Below are positions 1-8,545 of a stretch of 28,179 nt of DNA, piece after piece (within the stretch, counting starts at the first letter, position 1; the number at the start of each line of letters is the position of its first letter). Origin of the DNA: Coemansia sp. RSA 1804 (lineage: Eukaryota; Kickxellomycota; Kickxellomycetes; Kickxellales; Kickxellaceae); assembly GCA_027578815.1 (NCBI GenBank), contig JANBTH010000186.1:1-28179 (forward strand). Direction: 5' to 3'. The notes below the pieces were generated by a model. It was given only the letters and a program-made list of their open reading frames with translations. It did no database searches and was not told the DNA's origin. A program made the translations under genes and the position numbers.

Positions 1-1
1 G

Positions 2-1579
2 CAGCCACGGCTGAGTGCCGACGCAGGTGCCGAGTTCACAGCAATCCCACGGCCACGTCCCGGACGGTCGGGTCTGGTGCCGCAGTCATCGACATCGCAG
101 CTCAGCATGGCAGGCGGCGAGCCCAATCCGTTCCTCACGTATGCGCGCAACTCGATCTACTCGAGCTCACAGACGTCGCTGGCACGCGGAAGCATCTACG
201 GAATCGGCGCAGGAGCCAACACGATGTCGGCCAAGCGGATGTCGCGCACTCTGGTGAGCGGCAATGGCAATGCGCTGGACATGTACCGTGAGGCGGCGAA
301 GAAGACGCAGGACCAGCGGATCCAGCTCGAGTATGCAAAGTTCCTGCTCCAATCTATCGAGAACCTCGAGGATCCGGTGGTGCGCGAGGACATCAATGTC
401 ACGTACTCGATCTACTTCCCGGGCAGCGGCGGCAGCGGCAGTGTCGATTTTCCCGGATTGGGTGCGCCAGGCGGCATTGGCAGCGCATCTGACAGCACAG
501 CATCGCTGCCACTTGGGCAGCAGGCCACCGAGATTGACCCCGAGAACCGCGAGAAGCTGGTCACAGAGGCAGTCTACTGGGTCAAACACTTGCAGCGCAA
601 GGGCAACACCGAAGCATCGTACATTGCGGGGACGTGGTTTGAGAAGGGGAAGTATGGAATTCCCGTAGACACCAACAAGGCAGTGCAGCTGTTTACGTAT
701 GCGGCCAAAAATCACCACGCGGCAGCAGCCTACAAGGTGGGTGTGCACAACGAGGAGCGCAAGAGCAGCGGCCGCGCATTCTCGTACTACCAGATGGCGG
801 CGGCGCTGGGCGACGTGTCGGCCAACTACCGCATGGCCAAGGTGTTCCTGGAGGGCCATTTCCACAAGAAGCCCAACATCAAGCAGGCGCTGGTCTATCT
901 GCGCCGCTCGGCCGATCTGGCCAACACTGAATGCCCCGACGGTGCGCTCCTCCTTGCGCAGATGTACCTGAGAGACTATCCCAACGCCGAGGTCTTCAAC
1001 CACGTATTCTACGATCCCGAGGAGGCCCAGCGGCTGCTCGACAAGGCTTCGCAGCTTGGCTGTGTTGATGCGCAGTACCTCCTGGGCTATCTGTTTGAGT
1101 TTGGCGAGCACGAGTTCCCGGTGTCGCCGCATCTGTCGACCTACTACTATCAGCTGGCGGCCGAGCAGGACAACGCCAAGGCGCAGATGGCGCTGTCTGG
1201 CTGGCATCTGTCTGGCGGCGAGGGCGTGGAGATCAACGATCGTCTTGCCTTTGACTGGGGCCACCGCGCTGCGCAGCAGGGTCTGACGCGCGCAATGTAC
1301 GCCATGGGCTACTACTACGAGATGGGCATTGGCTGCGACAAGGACGTTACCCGCGCAAAGGAGTGGTACGAGAAGGCTGCTGCCGATGGAAGCGAGGAGG
1401 CCAAGGAGCGCTTGAGGAACGGTGTATTTGGCGGAACCGCAGAATCTACAGCTGCCCTGCGTCGCCATGTCACCCAGAAGCGTCAGAAGGCTGCAAAGTC
1501 TTCGCGTCGTGGAGGCAAGAAGCTCGGCGGTCTTCTTACCAAAGACAAGCACAAGGATGCCAATTGCATTGTCATGTAG
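2..1579 (+). CDS. SKT5: Skt5/Chs4-like chitin synthase activator, Sel1 repeats (5' partial)
   Basis: The frame is open from the left window edge to the TAG at 1577-1579, so the N-terminus may lie outside; the first in-frame ATG is at 107. From about residue 60 of the visible frame onward the protein is built of roughly seven Sel1-type helical repeats, seen as recurrent A-x-Y-x-x-G/M-x-x-Y/F-E-x-G patterns such as AMYAMGYYYEMGIGCDKD. The C-terminus is strongly basic (QKRQKAAKSSRRGGKK) and ends in CIVM, a CaaX box. Yeast Skt5/Chs4, which recruits and activates chitin synthase III at the bud neck, also has Sel1 repeats and a prenylated C-terminus, so this family is the best fit. Shc1-type paralogues cannot be excluded. 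A basic tail plus CaaX implies farnesylation and membrane anchoring (inference). It is convergent with the next gene, with 177 bp between stop codons. Confidence 0.85.
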   Translation, partial: QPRLSADAGAEFTAIPRPRPGRSGLVPQSSTSQLSMAGGEPNPFLTYARNSIYSSSQTSLARGSIYGIGAGANTMSAKRMSRTLVSGNGNALDMYREAAKKTQDQRIQLEYAKFLLQSIENLEDPVVREDINVTYSIYFPGSGGSGSVDFPGLGAPGGIGSASDSTASLPLGQQATEIDPENREKLVTEAVYWVKHLQRKGNTEASYIAGTWFEKGKYGIPVDTNKAVQLFTYAAKNHHAAAAYKVGVHNEERKSSGRAFSYYQMAAALGDVSANYRMAKVFLEGHFHKKPNIKQALVYLRRSADLANTECPDGALLLAQMYLRDYPNAEVFNHVFYDPEEAQRLLDKASQLGCVDAQYLLGYLFEFGEHEFPVSPHLSTYYYQLAAEQDNAKAQMALSGWHLSGGEGVEINDRLAFDWGHRAAQQGLTRAMYAMGYYYEMGIGCDKDVTRAKEWYEKAAADGSEEAKERLRNGVFGGTAESTAALRRHVTQKRQKAAKSSRRGGKKLGGLLTKDKHKDANCIVM

Positions 1580-1756
1580 GAGAAGCCTAGTTGATGTTGT
1601 TGTTTTTCTCCCCTTATATACAGGTGTGTGAGTGTGGATTTTGTTGTTACTTTTTGCACTTTTTCTTTCCTTCTTCATCCTTCATTTCTTTTCAATATTT
1701 CAGTATCTGTTGCAAAAAAAGACAGAAAAAACATTGGCTATTATTGGCATTGGTGT

Positions 1757-2320
1757 CTAGTGCTTTAGCAGCTGCTGTTGAAGTTCGGCATTCTGCATGT
1801 TTGCTGTTTCTTCAACCTGCTCTCTCAGCCTGGCTTGGCTCTCATGCCCTAAAAACTCTATTGCGGTGTAGGCAACGTCAACGTCCTTTATGCGTTCTGC
1901 TCCGCCAAGACCTCCCCACTGCTTTACCAGGCCGTCGTAATCTCTGCGACTGGTTCCGTTTACCACTCGGTTGTAAACATCGCATATTTCCATGCACAGC
2001 AGAACAATATCCTCGACGGTCGTGGTCTTGGTGTTCTCAACCAGTCCAATGTACATCTCTGCCATCATCACATTCATTGGCCCACGGCTTGGAGGAAACT
2101 CTTCCACAGCAAGAAAGCACATATTGTACTGGCGCTCATTGTTTTGTATACGGGCCCCTGGAAGGTGCCCCTTCGTACGCTCATCATGCCACTCGATGTC
2201 CTTGCTAACATCAATGGACCTCCAACAATGTTGGAAGCTAGTGTCCTTTCTAGCCTCACCCTCCCTATAGGCAGTATGAAGTCTTTTGGCCAGCTCCAGT
2301 GCTTTGCTCTTATTTTCCAT
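1757..2320 (-). CDS. Unrecognised 187-residue fungal protein
   Basis: The reading frame starts at the ATG on 2320-2318 (MENKSKALELAKRL) and stops at TAG on 1759-1757. An in-frame TTG upstream is not a plausible eukaryotic start. No signal peptide or membrane segment is seen. The composition is soluble and mostly helical, with an amphipathic start, a central segment WHDERTKGHLPGARIQNNER, a helical middle (VEDIVLLCMEICDVYNRVVN) and a glutamine/glutamate-rich C-terminal helix (REQVEETANMQNAELQQQLL) that could form a short coiled coil. I do not recognise a family. Coding is supported by length, balanced composition and the lack of low-complexity bias. It converges on the Skt5-like gene and is followed upstream by about 670 bp of AT-rich DNA holding its promoter. 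Confidence 0.65.
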   Translation of the reverse strand: MENKSKALELAKRLHTAYREGEARKDTSFQHCWRSIDVSKDIEWHDERTKGHLPGARIQNNERQYNMCFLAVEEFPPSRGPMNVMMAEMYIGLVENTKTTTVEDIVLLCMEICDVYNRVVNGTSRRDYDGLVKQWGGLGGAERIKDVDVAYTAIEFLGHESQARLREQVEETANMQNAELQQQLLKH

Positions 2321-2987
2321 GTTTGGTGACAACTATTGATTGATGCTGCTTAAACTGACTGTGTCCGACGTAACGGCGTTTGGAATAAATGGACTTGGTG
2401 ACAATGTTATACTTAATAATCTGTTAAAAAGAAAGAGTTAAATACCCTCCTGTCATATCAGTCGCTTGGACTAGCACAAGTTGTGGATTCTGCAATGCAA
2501 AGAGCACCTTTGGCGCAATGTAAAAGATTAGTTTATATAGAAAATAATTTCCATTTTAAAAATAAAGCCAATGTTTCTATTATATGGATATTGATAGAAG
2601 CGGACTGGCGACAAAAGTCTATATACAGTGTTTTGGAGTTGCACTATATATAATTATATCTACTTGTTTACATGCTGAATTTTGCGAACATACTTGTGTT
2701 TAATGTTGCGTCAATCTAGAGGATAAGTTATATTGCATTAATGCGCTTAGAAATTGGGTTTTCTATATTATACTAGTAACATGTTTTTAAATGCTAATGT
2801 CGAATCTCCATATAAACCTTGACATATATCAAAAGCTTGGTGTCTTTTTTCGTGCACTAGTAAAATAGCCTCTGTTTAAATTATATAATATGCTACAAAA
2901 AATCTAATTACTTTGTTTTATGTGTATCTGCCTATATATGACCGGGTGTAAATCAACATCTATAAATCGGCTTATGCTACACTTTTT
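2321..2987. other. AT-rich intergenic region
   Basis: This 667-bp stretch lies between the start of the unrecognised minus-strand gene and the stop of the Bud6 gene. It is strongly AT-rich, with many TATATA-like runs such as those near 2640-2660 and 2880-2890. No open frame of note, tRNA or repeat is seen. It must hold the promoter of the 187-residue gene and the 3' end of the Bud6 transcript. Confidence 0.6.
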
Positions 2988-5774
2988 TTACTTTTCTTCT
3001 TCATTTTGAGAAATGTCCTGCTTCTCATGATCATCTGGAGCTGGTGTCTGCTCTTCGGTATCTAGATCAGCTGCTTCAGAGTCCACTCCATCCTCCTCGT
3101 CATTCTTTTCAACGCTGGCTGGCTTCCTTTTCTTCTTTTGCGGCTGTGGCTTCTTGGCAGCCTTACGCTGGGCTATCTTCTCGCGACGGGCAAGTTCAGC
3201 CTCTTCAACACTCTTGAGCATATCCTTCATAACCTCAATGTCCTTCTCTGCACGCCTACGCTCAAGCTCCTGCGTGCCGCCGGTCTTGCGCAGCTTGCGC
3301 TGACTGACAAAGTCGGACAGCTCCTCGTCAAACTCGTTGACCTTTGACGCCAGCTCCTTGAGACGCAGCTTCTCGGCGGCCTCAAGAGCGTCGAGTCTGC
3401 GGGAATGATCAATGTCGACGCAGGCAATCTGCATTAAAAAGTCCTTCTTTGCCTCGGGAGCATCGTCAGCCGACACGACGTCCAGGAATCTGGTGGCGGC
3501 CGGCGGAACATAGCCCTCTTTGGACCGCTCATGCAGCTTTAGATCAATAACCTTGTCAAGCTTATCCAGAACACCATCCAAGTGGCTAGTATCGTCATCC
3601 AGCTCGCCCAACATCTGCTCAACGTCCTTGACAAAGCCCTGCTCCTTTAGAATGTTCTGCAGCTCTTCCTCCCATGTGCGCTTCCAGTCGGACCGCGTGT
3701 CGTTAATGAAGGCAAGCAGCCTCTTGGTGCCATTTCGGATTGCTTCAAGTTCACCACCAACGTTCTTGATTAGCTGTGGCGACGGGATTGCGCCGCGCTG
3801 AGTCACATCCTTGCGCATCTCCTGCACCAGCGTATGTGCGTCTTCAAAGCGCGCATTGAGAGCTCGGTAGTCGGCTTTGAGCATCTCCTTGCCTTCCTCG
3901 ATGCGCACACGCAAGACATTTGGATGAGTTTTCACATCGCCCGAAAGCTTTTCCATTGCCGTGGCTATTTCATCTCGCTCGCGCTGTACCGCCGCAAGAG
4001 CCGTCTGGTGCTCTTGCCGTGCAAGACTGAGTGCCAATTCGGCCTTTTGCAGCTTGCTCCGCAGTCTGGGCAAATCGGAGCTGTTTCCTGGTGGCATGCT
4101 GGCACTTCTGGTAATAGTCTGTTTTCTGGAGCTCGCAATCTTATGCGCATCCGTATCATTACCATCCAGTTCGACATCCATCGGATCCGCACTGTTGCCG
4201 ATGCTGCGCCCGTCCTGTGGGTCGTAATGACCCAAATCCTCTTTCTTATTAAGAAGCGCAGTAATGTTGCCCAGAGACTTGGCAATGGCATCAGAAACAG
4301 CACTGTCTGTGTGTTGCCTGACAGTGCCCAGCATGCTGTCAATATCGGATTTCATCTGGGCAGGAAGCTGCGTCACAGTGACACTGAGAGACTTTACCGC
4401 TTCTGCAAGCGCCTGGACATCACGCTCAATTGCAGACGCACTGCCGTCTTCTGTGCCTCTGCCGCTGGGGCCTTCTTTCTCGCTTGTCTCCAGTGCTGCA
4501 GTGCCACTATCAAGTGGTTTTGGGCGCCACTGGAGCACGGAACCGGTAGCTACGTCATCAATATCCTCGAGGTCGTAGAATACGCCTTGCTCCCGATCTT
4601 TTACATAGATGGAGGGCACAGTGTCGGGGTTCTCAGCCAGCCGCTCCTGGTATTTCTCGATAAACAGATTAACCAGGACGACGAGCGACAGAGCAGTGCT
4701 GTCAGGAACAGCAGCCTTCTTGACATCGTCGCCAAGCTGCAGATAGACAAAGCGCACAGGCGTTGGTTTCTTACCTTTGGAATCCACCTCTTCAGCACTA
4801 CTATTGTTGTAGCTCTCATTTGGTGTGGCGCCATTGCTGTTATTGCCATCACTCAGGGCAGCTATGCGCGTCTTGCTCATGTCGGCAATGATATCGGCAA
4901 TCTCGTCGTCGCGCTCGGGCGACCGAGATGCGGTCATCATGGCCATGGCTGGGCTTGTGTAGCCAAACTCGACACGCTGCGACGGATACGCCCGTGTTGC
5001 TGCGCCTGGCGAAGGCGGTGGGGGCGACGCCGGCGCCGTTGCTTGGACACGACTGGATGTCCGGCGCAGGCTGCCGTTGCCATGGGTATGCGAAAACCTG
5101 TCAGATTGCCGTAGTGGCGAGTTGCTGCGTACATATCCGTCGGATGGCGCAGGCGGCGGTGGCGGCGGCGTAGACCTGGTGTCCTCGTACTCGCCTGCTA
5201 TCCTGTACTTGCGCATACTGGTAGACCGCGGCACGTAGTAGTCTGAAGTATCCGGGAGCGATGTGACCAGACCTGGAGGCTGAGGGGCTGTTGATCGCGA
5301 CGACACAGGGCGTCCTGTAGCGGGATTGAGACGCCGTTGGTACCCGTACTCGCCTGTGCTTGCATTTATCTGAGGCCCTGCCTGGGAGGAGAAGGCACCT
5401 CCGCCAAGCATGTAGGCGTCGGGTGTGCGGCGTTCGCCAGCGTCGGGGACAAACGGCTGCAGGTGTGAGCCAGACGGTGCCGGCGGCGGTGACGATGGTG
5501 ACGACATATACTCGTTATTGCTTCGGCGTAGCGCTCCAAATGTCTGCTTTGCGCCACCCGCTGCTGTGCTCCTGGTGCTTCTCAGGCTGCCCATCGCCGA
5601 TATCGGACCAGCTGCTGCTGCTCCGCTGCCATTGCCGCCGTAAACTCGTGTCATTGCAGAACCCAATGGCCGCGTGGCTCCCCCGTAGACTGGTGACGTG
5701 TAGTCTGCGCGCTCCGGCAGCTGTCCGTCAGCTCCGCCGTTGTTGTCGCTGTAATTCATAAAGCCTCTGTTCAT
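2988..5774 (-). CDS. BUD6: Bud6/Aip3-like actin-interacting polarity protein
   Basis: A 928-residue single-exon frame from ATG 5774-5772 to TAA 2990-2988. Residues 1 to about 330 are disordered and rich in Ser, Pro, Gly and Tyr, with proline runs near residues 201-207 and 250-256 that could bind SH3 domains or profilin. From about residue 335 the AIP3 domain begins with PVRFVYLQLGDDVKKAAVP and continues through DREQGVFYDLEDIDDVATGS, matching the N-terminal part of the conserved Bud6 region. Long helical, coiled-coil stretches follow (about 560-860), as in the dimeric Bud6 core that binds actin and formins. The tail has a lysine-rich patch (KKPQPQKKKRKP, about residue 880) and then an acidic end. 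In yeast Bud6 works with formin Bni1 in the polarisome to nucleate actin cables at growth sites. Family assignment is firm; details of partners are inferred. Confidence 0.92.
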   Translation of the reverse strand: MNRGFMNYSDNNGGADGQLPERADYTSPVYGGATRPLGSAMTRVYGGNGSGAAAAGPISAMGSLRSTRSTAAGGAKQTFGALRRSNNEYMSSPSSPPPAPSGSHLQPFVPDAGERRTPDAYMLGGGAFSSQAGPQINASTGEYGYQRRLNPATGRPVSSRSTAPQPPGLVTSLPDTSDYYVPRSTSMRKYRIAGEYEDTRSTPPPPPPAPSDGYVRSNSPLRQSDRFSHTHGNGSLRRTSSRVQATAPASPPPPSPGAATRAYPSQRVEFGYTSPAMAMMTASRSPERDDEIADIIADMSKTRIAALSDGNNSNGATPNESYNNSSAEEVDSKGKKPTPVRFVYLQLGDDVKKAAVPDSTALSLVVLVNLFIEKYQERLAENPDTVPSIYVKDREQGVFYDLEDIDDVATGSVLQWRPKPLDSGTAALETSEKEGPSGRGTEDGSASAIERDVQALAEAVKSLSVTVTQLPAQMKSDIDSMLGTVRQHTDSAVSDAIAKSLGNITALLNKKEDLGHYDPQDGRSIGNSADPMDVELDGNDTDAHKIASSRKQTITRSASMPPGNSSDLPRLRSKLQKAELALSLARQEHQTALAAVQRERDEIATAMEKLSGDVKTHPNVLRVRIEEGKEMLKADYRALNARFEDAHTLVQEMRKDVTQRGAIPSPQLIKNVGGELEAIRNGTKRLLAFINDTRSDWKRTWEEELQNILKEQGFVKDVEQMLGELDDDTSHLDGVLDKLDKVIDLKLHERSKEGYVPPAATRFLDVVSADDAPEAKKDFLMQIACVDIDHSRRLDALEAAEKLRLKELASKVNEFDEELSDFVSQRKLRKTGGTQELERRRAEKDIEVMKDMLKSVEEAELARREKIAQRKAAKKPQPQKKKRKPASVEKNDEEDGVDSEAADLDTEEQTPAPDDHEKQDISQNEEEK

Positions 5775-6147
5775 CGTCCAAATCGGAGTGGATTATCGTG
5801 CTGCCGTGTTCTGATGCGCCTGGTTGAGTAATGATGGATGCAAGCAAATCCAGATAAAAATAAGTAAGCGCAGACAAACACCAATAATAGCTTAAATGAG
5901 CTGTAAAGACAAGATAATAAATTGGTAAAAAAGAGCAGGCGGAAAGAAAATGTCACCAAGGCCAGACGGCAGAGAAGAAAATAAGTAATCATTTGACACT
6001 GCTGTTTTCTATCCTGCACGCATATGCTAGTGCGCAATCTTCCCCATCATGAAAACCGTCTTTTTCACTCCCAGATGATCGATTTTGGAAAAAAGACTTA
6101 GGTGTGCATTCTCAAGAGCAGTAATACGGTGGGAAAAACATATATTT
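5775..6147. promoter_or_regulatory. Intergenic region with Bud6 promoter and SET-gene 3' end
   Basis: These 373 bp separate the Bud6 start from the stop of the SET-domain gene; both genes run leftward. On the minus strand the part nearest Bud6 is pyrimidine-rich (TTCTTTCC-like runs around 5930-5990), as is seen upstream of other genes in this window. No defined TATA box, small gene or RNA is evident. Confidence 0.4.
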
Positions 6148-8154
6148 CTACAGCAGGCAAACGCCCTCAACATCATGGTTGCCGGGCGCATCCAGGGCAA
6201 ACATGTCAACTATGCCAGCAGCCCACACAAAGCGATCGAGTGAGAACTGGCTGGCAGGGAAGACGTCTGGAAAATGCGTCGACAGCAGCGGAAACAAAGA
6301 CTCGTGAATATCGCAAAGCTCCTCCAGCGTGTCTGCAAACAGCTCCCGATCGGCTTCACTCAGGTCGCTTCCACCTTCCTCATCGTCAACGCTCTGGCTA
6401 CGCAGCAGCTGAAGCATCGGGTGCTTGAATCCCTCGAGCCTCTTGGTCGCTGTGTGCCACGGGGATGTGGGTGTGCCAAGAACCCGCACCACAAACAGCG
6501 ACAGAAGCACGTCATCGTCAATGTCAACTTGGTCGGCAGCAGCCGCAAATTCTGTGTCCTGCACAAACGATTGCGTGGTCAGAAGCACTGAGCTGACAAG
6601 ACGCTCTGCTGCATCTGACTTGGATGCAACACGTGCGCGTTTGGCGTCTGGCTCGGACTCTTCTGCTTGTTTGCGGCCATTCCCACGACTGCACGTGTCC
6701 AGTATGGGGTATGATAGCTGAGGAGTTGGTGGACGCACTGGCGCCTGCTCAGTGTCACCTGGAAGCATCGGCAGGAAACGGGAGCCTGGAGCCACGTAAA
6801 CTGGTAGCGCGTGTGCTGCCTCGTCAAACAAACCGCACATAAGCAGTGCTAGCTTGTCTGTGGCAGAACGCAGACCTTTCAATGTTGTTTCCAGGATGTC
6901 TTCGAGCTCACCGCGGTAGATAAGCGCCATTTGGGCTCTCTCTGTCATCTTTATGTCCTGAACACCATCGGTATCGTCAACATCCGATTTTCCGTGGGAG
7001 TTATCAGATCCATTCTCGAGCAATCGTGCCTGCCGAATCTCTAACAGATGTTCCAGTAAGCGCCGTGCACGAAGTTCAATCCGCAGTCCCAATCCCTGGC
7101 TAAGAACTTTCTCCACATCTGCACTAGCGCCGGGCGTCTGTATCAATAACCTCTCTAAGCACACAACATCAGCAGGCGTCATAGCCATGACGCGCAGTAT
7201 CGGAAGCATTTTTGCAGGCAGCCCACTCTTGCGTACGAACTGGTCGGCGTCGCTGTCGCTGATGCCAGCGCGCTCAAGGATCTGCCGCTTTCGTTCGGCC
7301 ATTGGGTCCTTGGAGTAGTTCATCCGGATGTGATAGTAACTGAACGGGTTGTTGGGAATGCAGAACCCGTACCCCATCAGCAGCTCCTCGTTGGACTTGG
7401 GCCCGTAGTTGTTGAACACCTGGGCTCCGGCCCGCAGCTTCTCATTCGTCACAAATTGGACCCCGTCGCCAGTCAATTCCCATGTAACCTTGCGCATCGG
7501 CATATGGTTGAACATGTCAAGCATCGGAAGAAGCACCTCGTTTCCCGCGCCCTCCTGCTGAGCGCCGCCTCCTCCGCTCATCAGATCTTTGCAGAAGGAC
7601 CGCGAATACACTACTCCCAGCGCCCATGCAAAGTTTTCAAAGCTCATTGCTGTTTGTGGAATTCTGTCTCCAAGAACCCGCCTGGCCTCCTCAAAGTCGC
7701 TGTGGAACCGGGCCAGCCGATCGTCCACCGCGTACATGATGGGCGTACCGTGGAGTATGGCGGCCTCTTCGCTGCTGAACTCTATGGGCGTGTGGAACAC
7801 ACTGGGTAGCATGTCAATATACGGTTTCCAGAACGATTTGGTTTCGGGGGTCGTGGCATGCCGCTGGTGCACCAAGAACGATGCAAGCAGCTGTGGCCCA
7901 TTGAGTTCAGATGCTTCTGCACTGATTCCCAGCACATCCTTGCACACGGCGCTTGTTATCACCAGCTTACTCGGAATCCACGCATATCTCTGGTCCGCTT
8001 CAATATCTTTGCGTGCGTATACCGCGTTGTTTTCCTCATCTCCGTCGCTGGATCCGCCGCGGATCTCTACGCTGCTCAGATCGGCGCCGTTGTCCTCCAG
8101 CCACTCTATGAACGCTGCTACTCGCTTATCGTGTGTATCACGTCTGCTGCCCAT
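6148..8154 (-). CDS. SET-domain protein lysine methyltransferase (Rkm/Efm1/SETD3-6 type)
   Basis: The protein has 668 residues, from ATG 8154-8152 (MGSRRDTHDKR) to TAG 6150-6148; an in-frame TTG six codons upstream is not used as a start. It has the split SET fold of the Rubisco-LSMT class: an N-terminal strand NAVYARKDIEADQRYAWIPS, the WKPYIDMLPSVF motif, then MLDMFNHMP with the S-adenosylmethionine-binding N216-H217, and NNYGPKSNEELLMGYGF holding the catalytic tyrosine (about 250). A Rubisco-substrate-binding-like helical domain follows (about 290-450, with ALIYRGELEDILE). The family methylates lysines on ribosomal proteins or elongation factor eEF1A. The wording NYGPKSNEELL resembles Rkm1 and Efm1 more than Rkm4, but I cannot choose the substrate. 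A C-terminal extension carries KRARV at residue 505, a possible nuclear localisation signal. Confidence 0.85.
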   Translation of the reverse strand: MGSRRDTHDKRVAAFIEWLEDNGADLSSVEIRGGSSDGDEENNAVYARKDIEADQRYAWIPSKLVITSAVCKDVLGISAEASELNGPQLLASFLVHQRHATTPETKSFWKPYIDMLPSVFHTPIEFSSEEAAILHGTPIMYAVDDRLARFHSDFEEARRVLGDRIPQTAMSFENFAWALGVVYSRSFCKDLMSGGGGAQQEGAGNEVLLPMLDMFNHMPMRKVTWELTGDGVQFVTNEKLRAGAQVFNNYGPKSNEELLMGYGFCIPNNPFSYYHIRMNYSKDPMAERKRQILERAGISDSDADQFVRKSGLPAKMLPILRVMAMTPADVVCLERLLIQTPGASADVEKVLSQGLGLRIELRARRLLEHLLEIRQARLLENGSDNSHGKSDVDDTDGVQDIKMTERAQMALIYRGELEDILETTLKGLRSATDKLALLMCGLFDEAAHALPVYVAPGSRFLPMLPGDTEQAPVRPPTPQLSYPILDTCSRGNGRKQAEESEPDAKRARVASKSDAAERLVSSVLLTTQSFVQDTEFAAAADQVDIDDDVLLSLFVVRVLGTPTSPWHTATKRLEGFKHPMLQLLRSQSVDDEEGGSDLSEADRELFADTLEELCDIHESLFPLLSTHFPDVFPASQFSLDRFVWAAGIVDMFALDAPGNHDVEGVCLL

Positions 8155-8545
8155 CACTGCTTTTCCTTTCAATGCTTCAACACTTTATCTCCAAATGTAT
8201 TTAAACGTCTTTAATACGAAATAAAAATGATAATGCAAAAATGGAAAATAAACAACCAAAGCAGCAACGAACCGATCTCGAAATAAAGCAAAAGATCATC
8301 CAAGGCGAGCACCGTTTTTTCTCCATTCACTGAATAATCAGCTTGTGCGGATTTAAAGGTTCCGATTAAATCAGCGATGGCCTTACTAAACCGCTAAAAA
8401 GAAAGCCAATGTCAGTAATCGGTACCATTGCCACGAGAAAGCAAACTTAACTTTTATTCTAAAGAAAAGCAAAGTAGCTCCTCTATTATATGTCTATTAT
8501 ATGTCTATTATTCTCTAGCTTTTATCCTCCTTTAGGATATCTAGT
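8155..8545. other. AT-rich intergenic region, SET-gene promoter side
   Basis: These 391 bp lie between the SET-gene start and the F-box-like gene stop, both on the minus strand. The sequence is AT-rich and has no open frame of note. A short tandem repeat sits at 8482-8512. Nothing else is seen. Confidence 0.5.
8482..8512. repeat. Short tandem repeat, 11-bp unit
   Basis: The unit TCTATTATATG occurs at 8482-8492 and 8493-8503, followed by a partial third copy (TCTATTATT) at 8504-8512. It lies just beyond the stop of the F-box-like gene, probably in its 3' UTR. No function is implied. Confidence 0.8.

Noticed and set aside
167..1678. Minus-strand open frame of about 500 codons antisense to the Skt5-like gene
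   Set aside because: Its translation is Leu/Val/Arg/His-rich without any motif and its apparent start is not needed. It exists because the GC-rich plus-strand codons leave few antisense stops, and the plus frame has clear Sel1 repeats and a CaaX end.
3834..5114. Plus-strand open frame of 426 codons antisense to Bud6
   Set aside because: The minus strand encodes a recognisable AIP3 domain; the antisense translation shows no family pattern.
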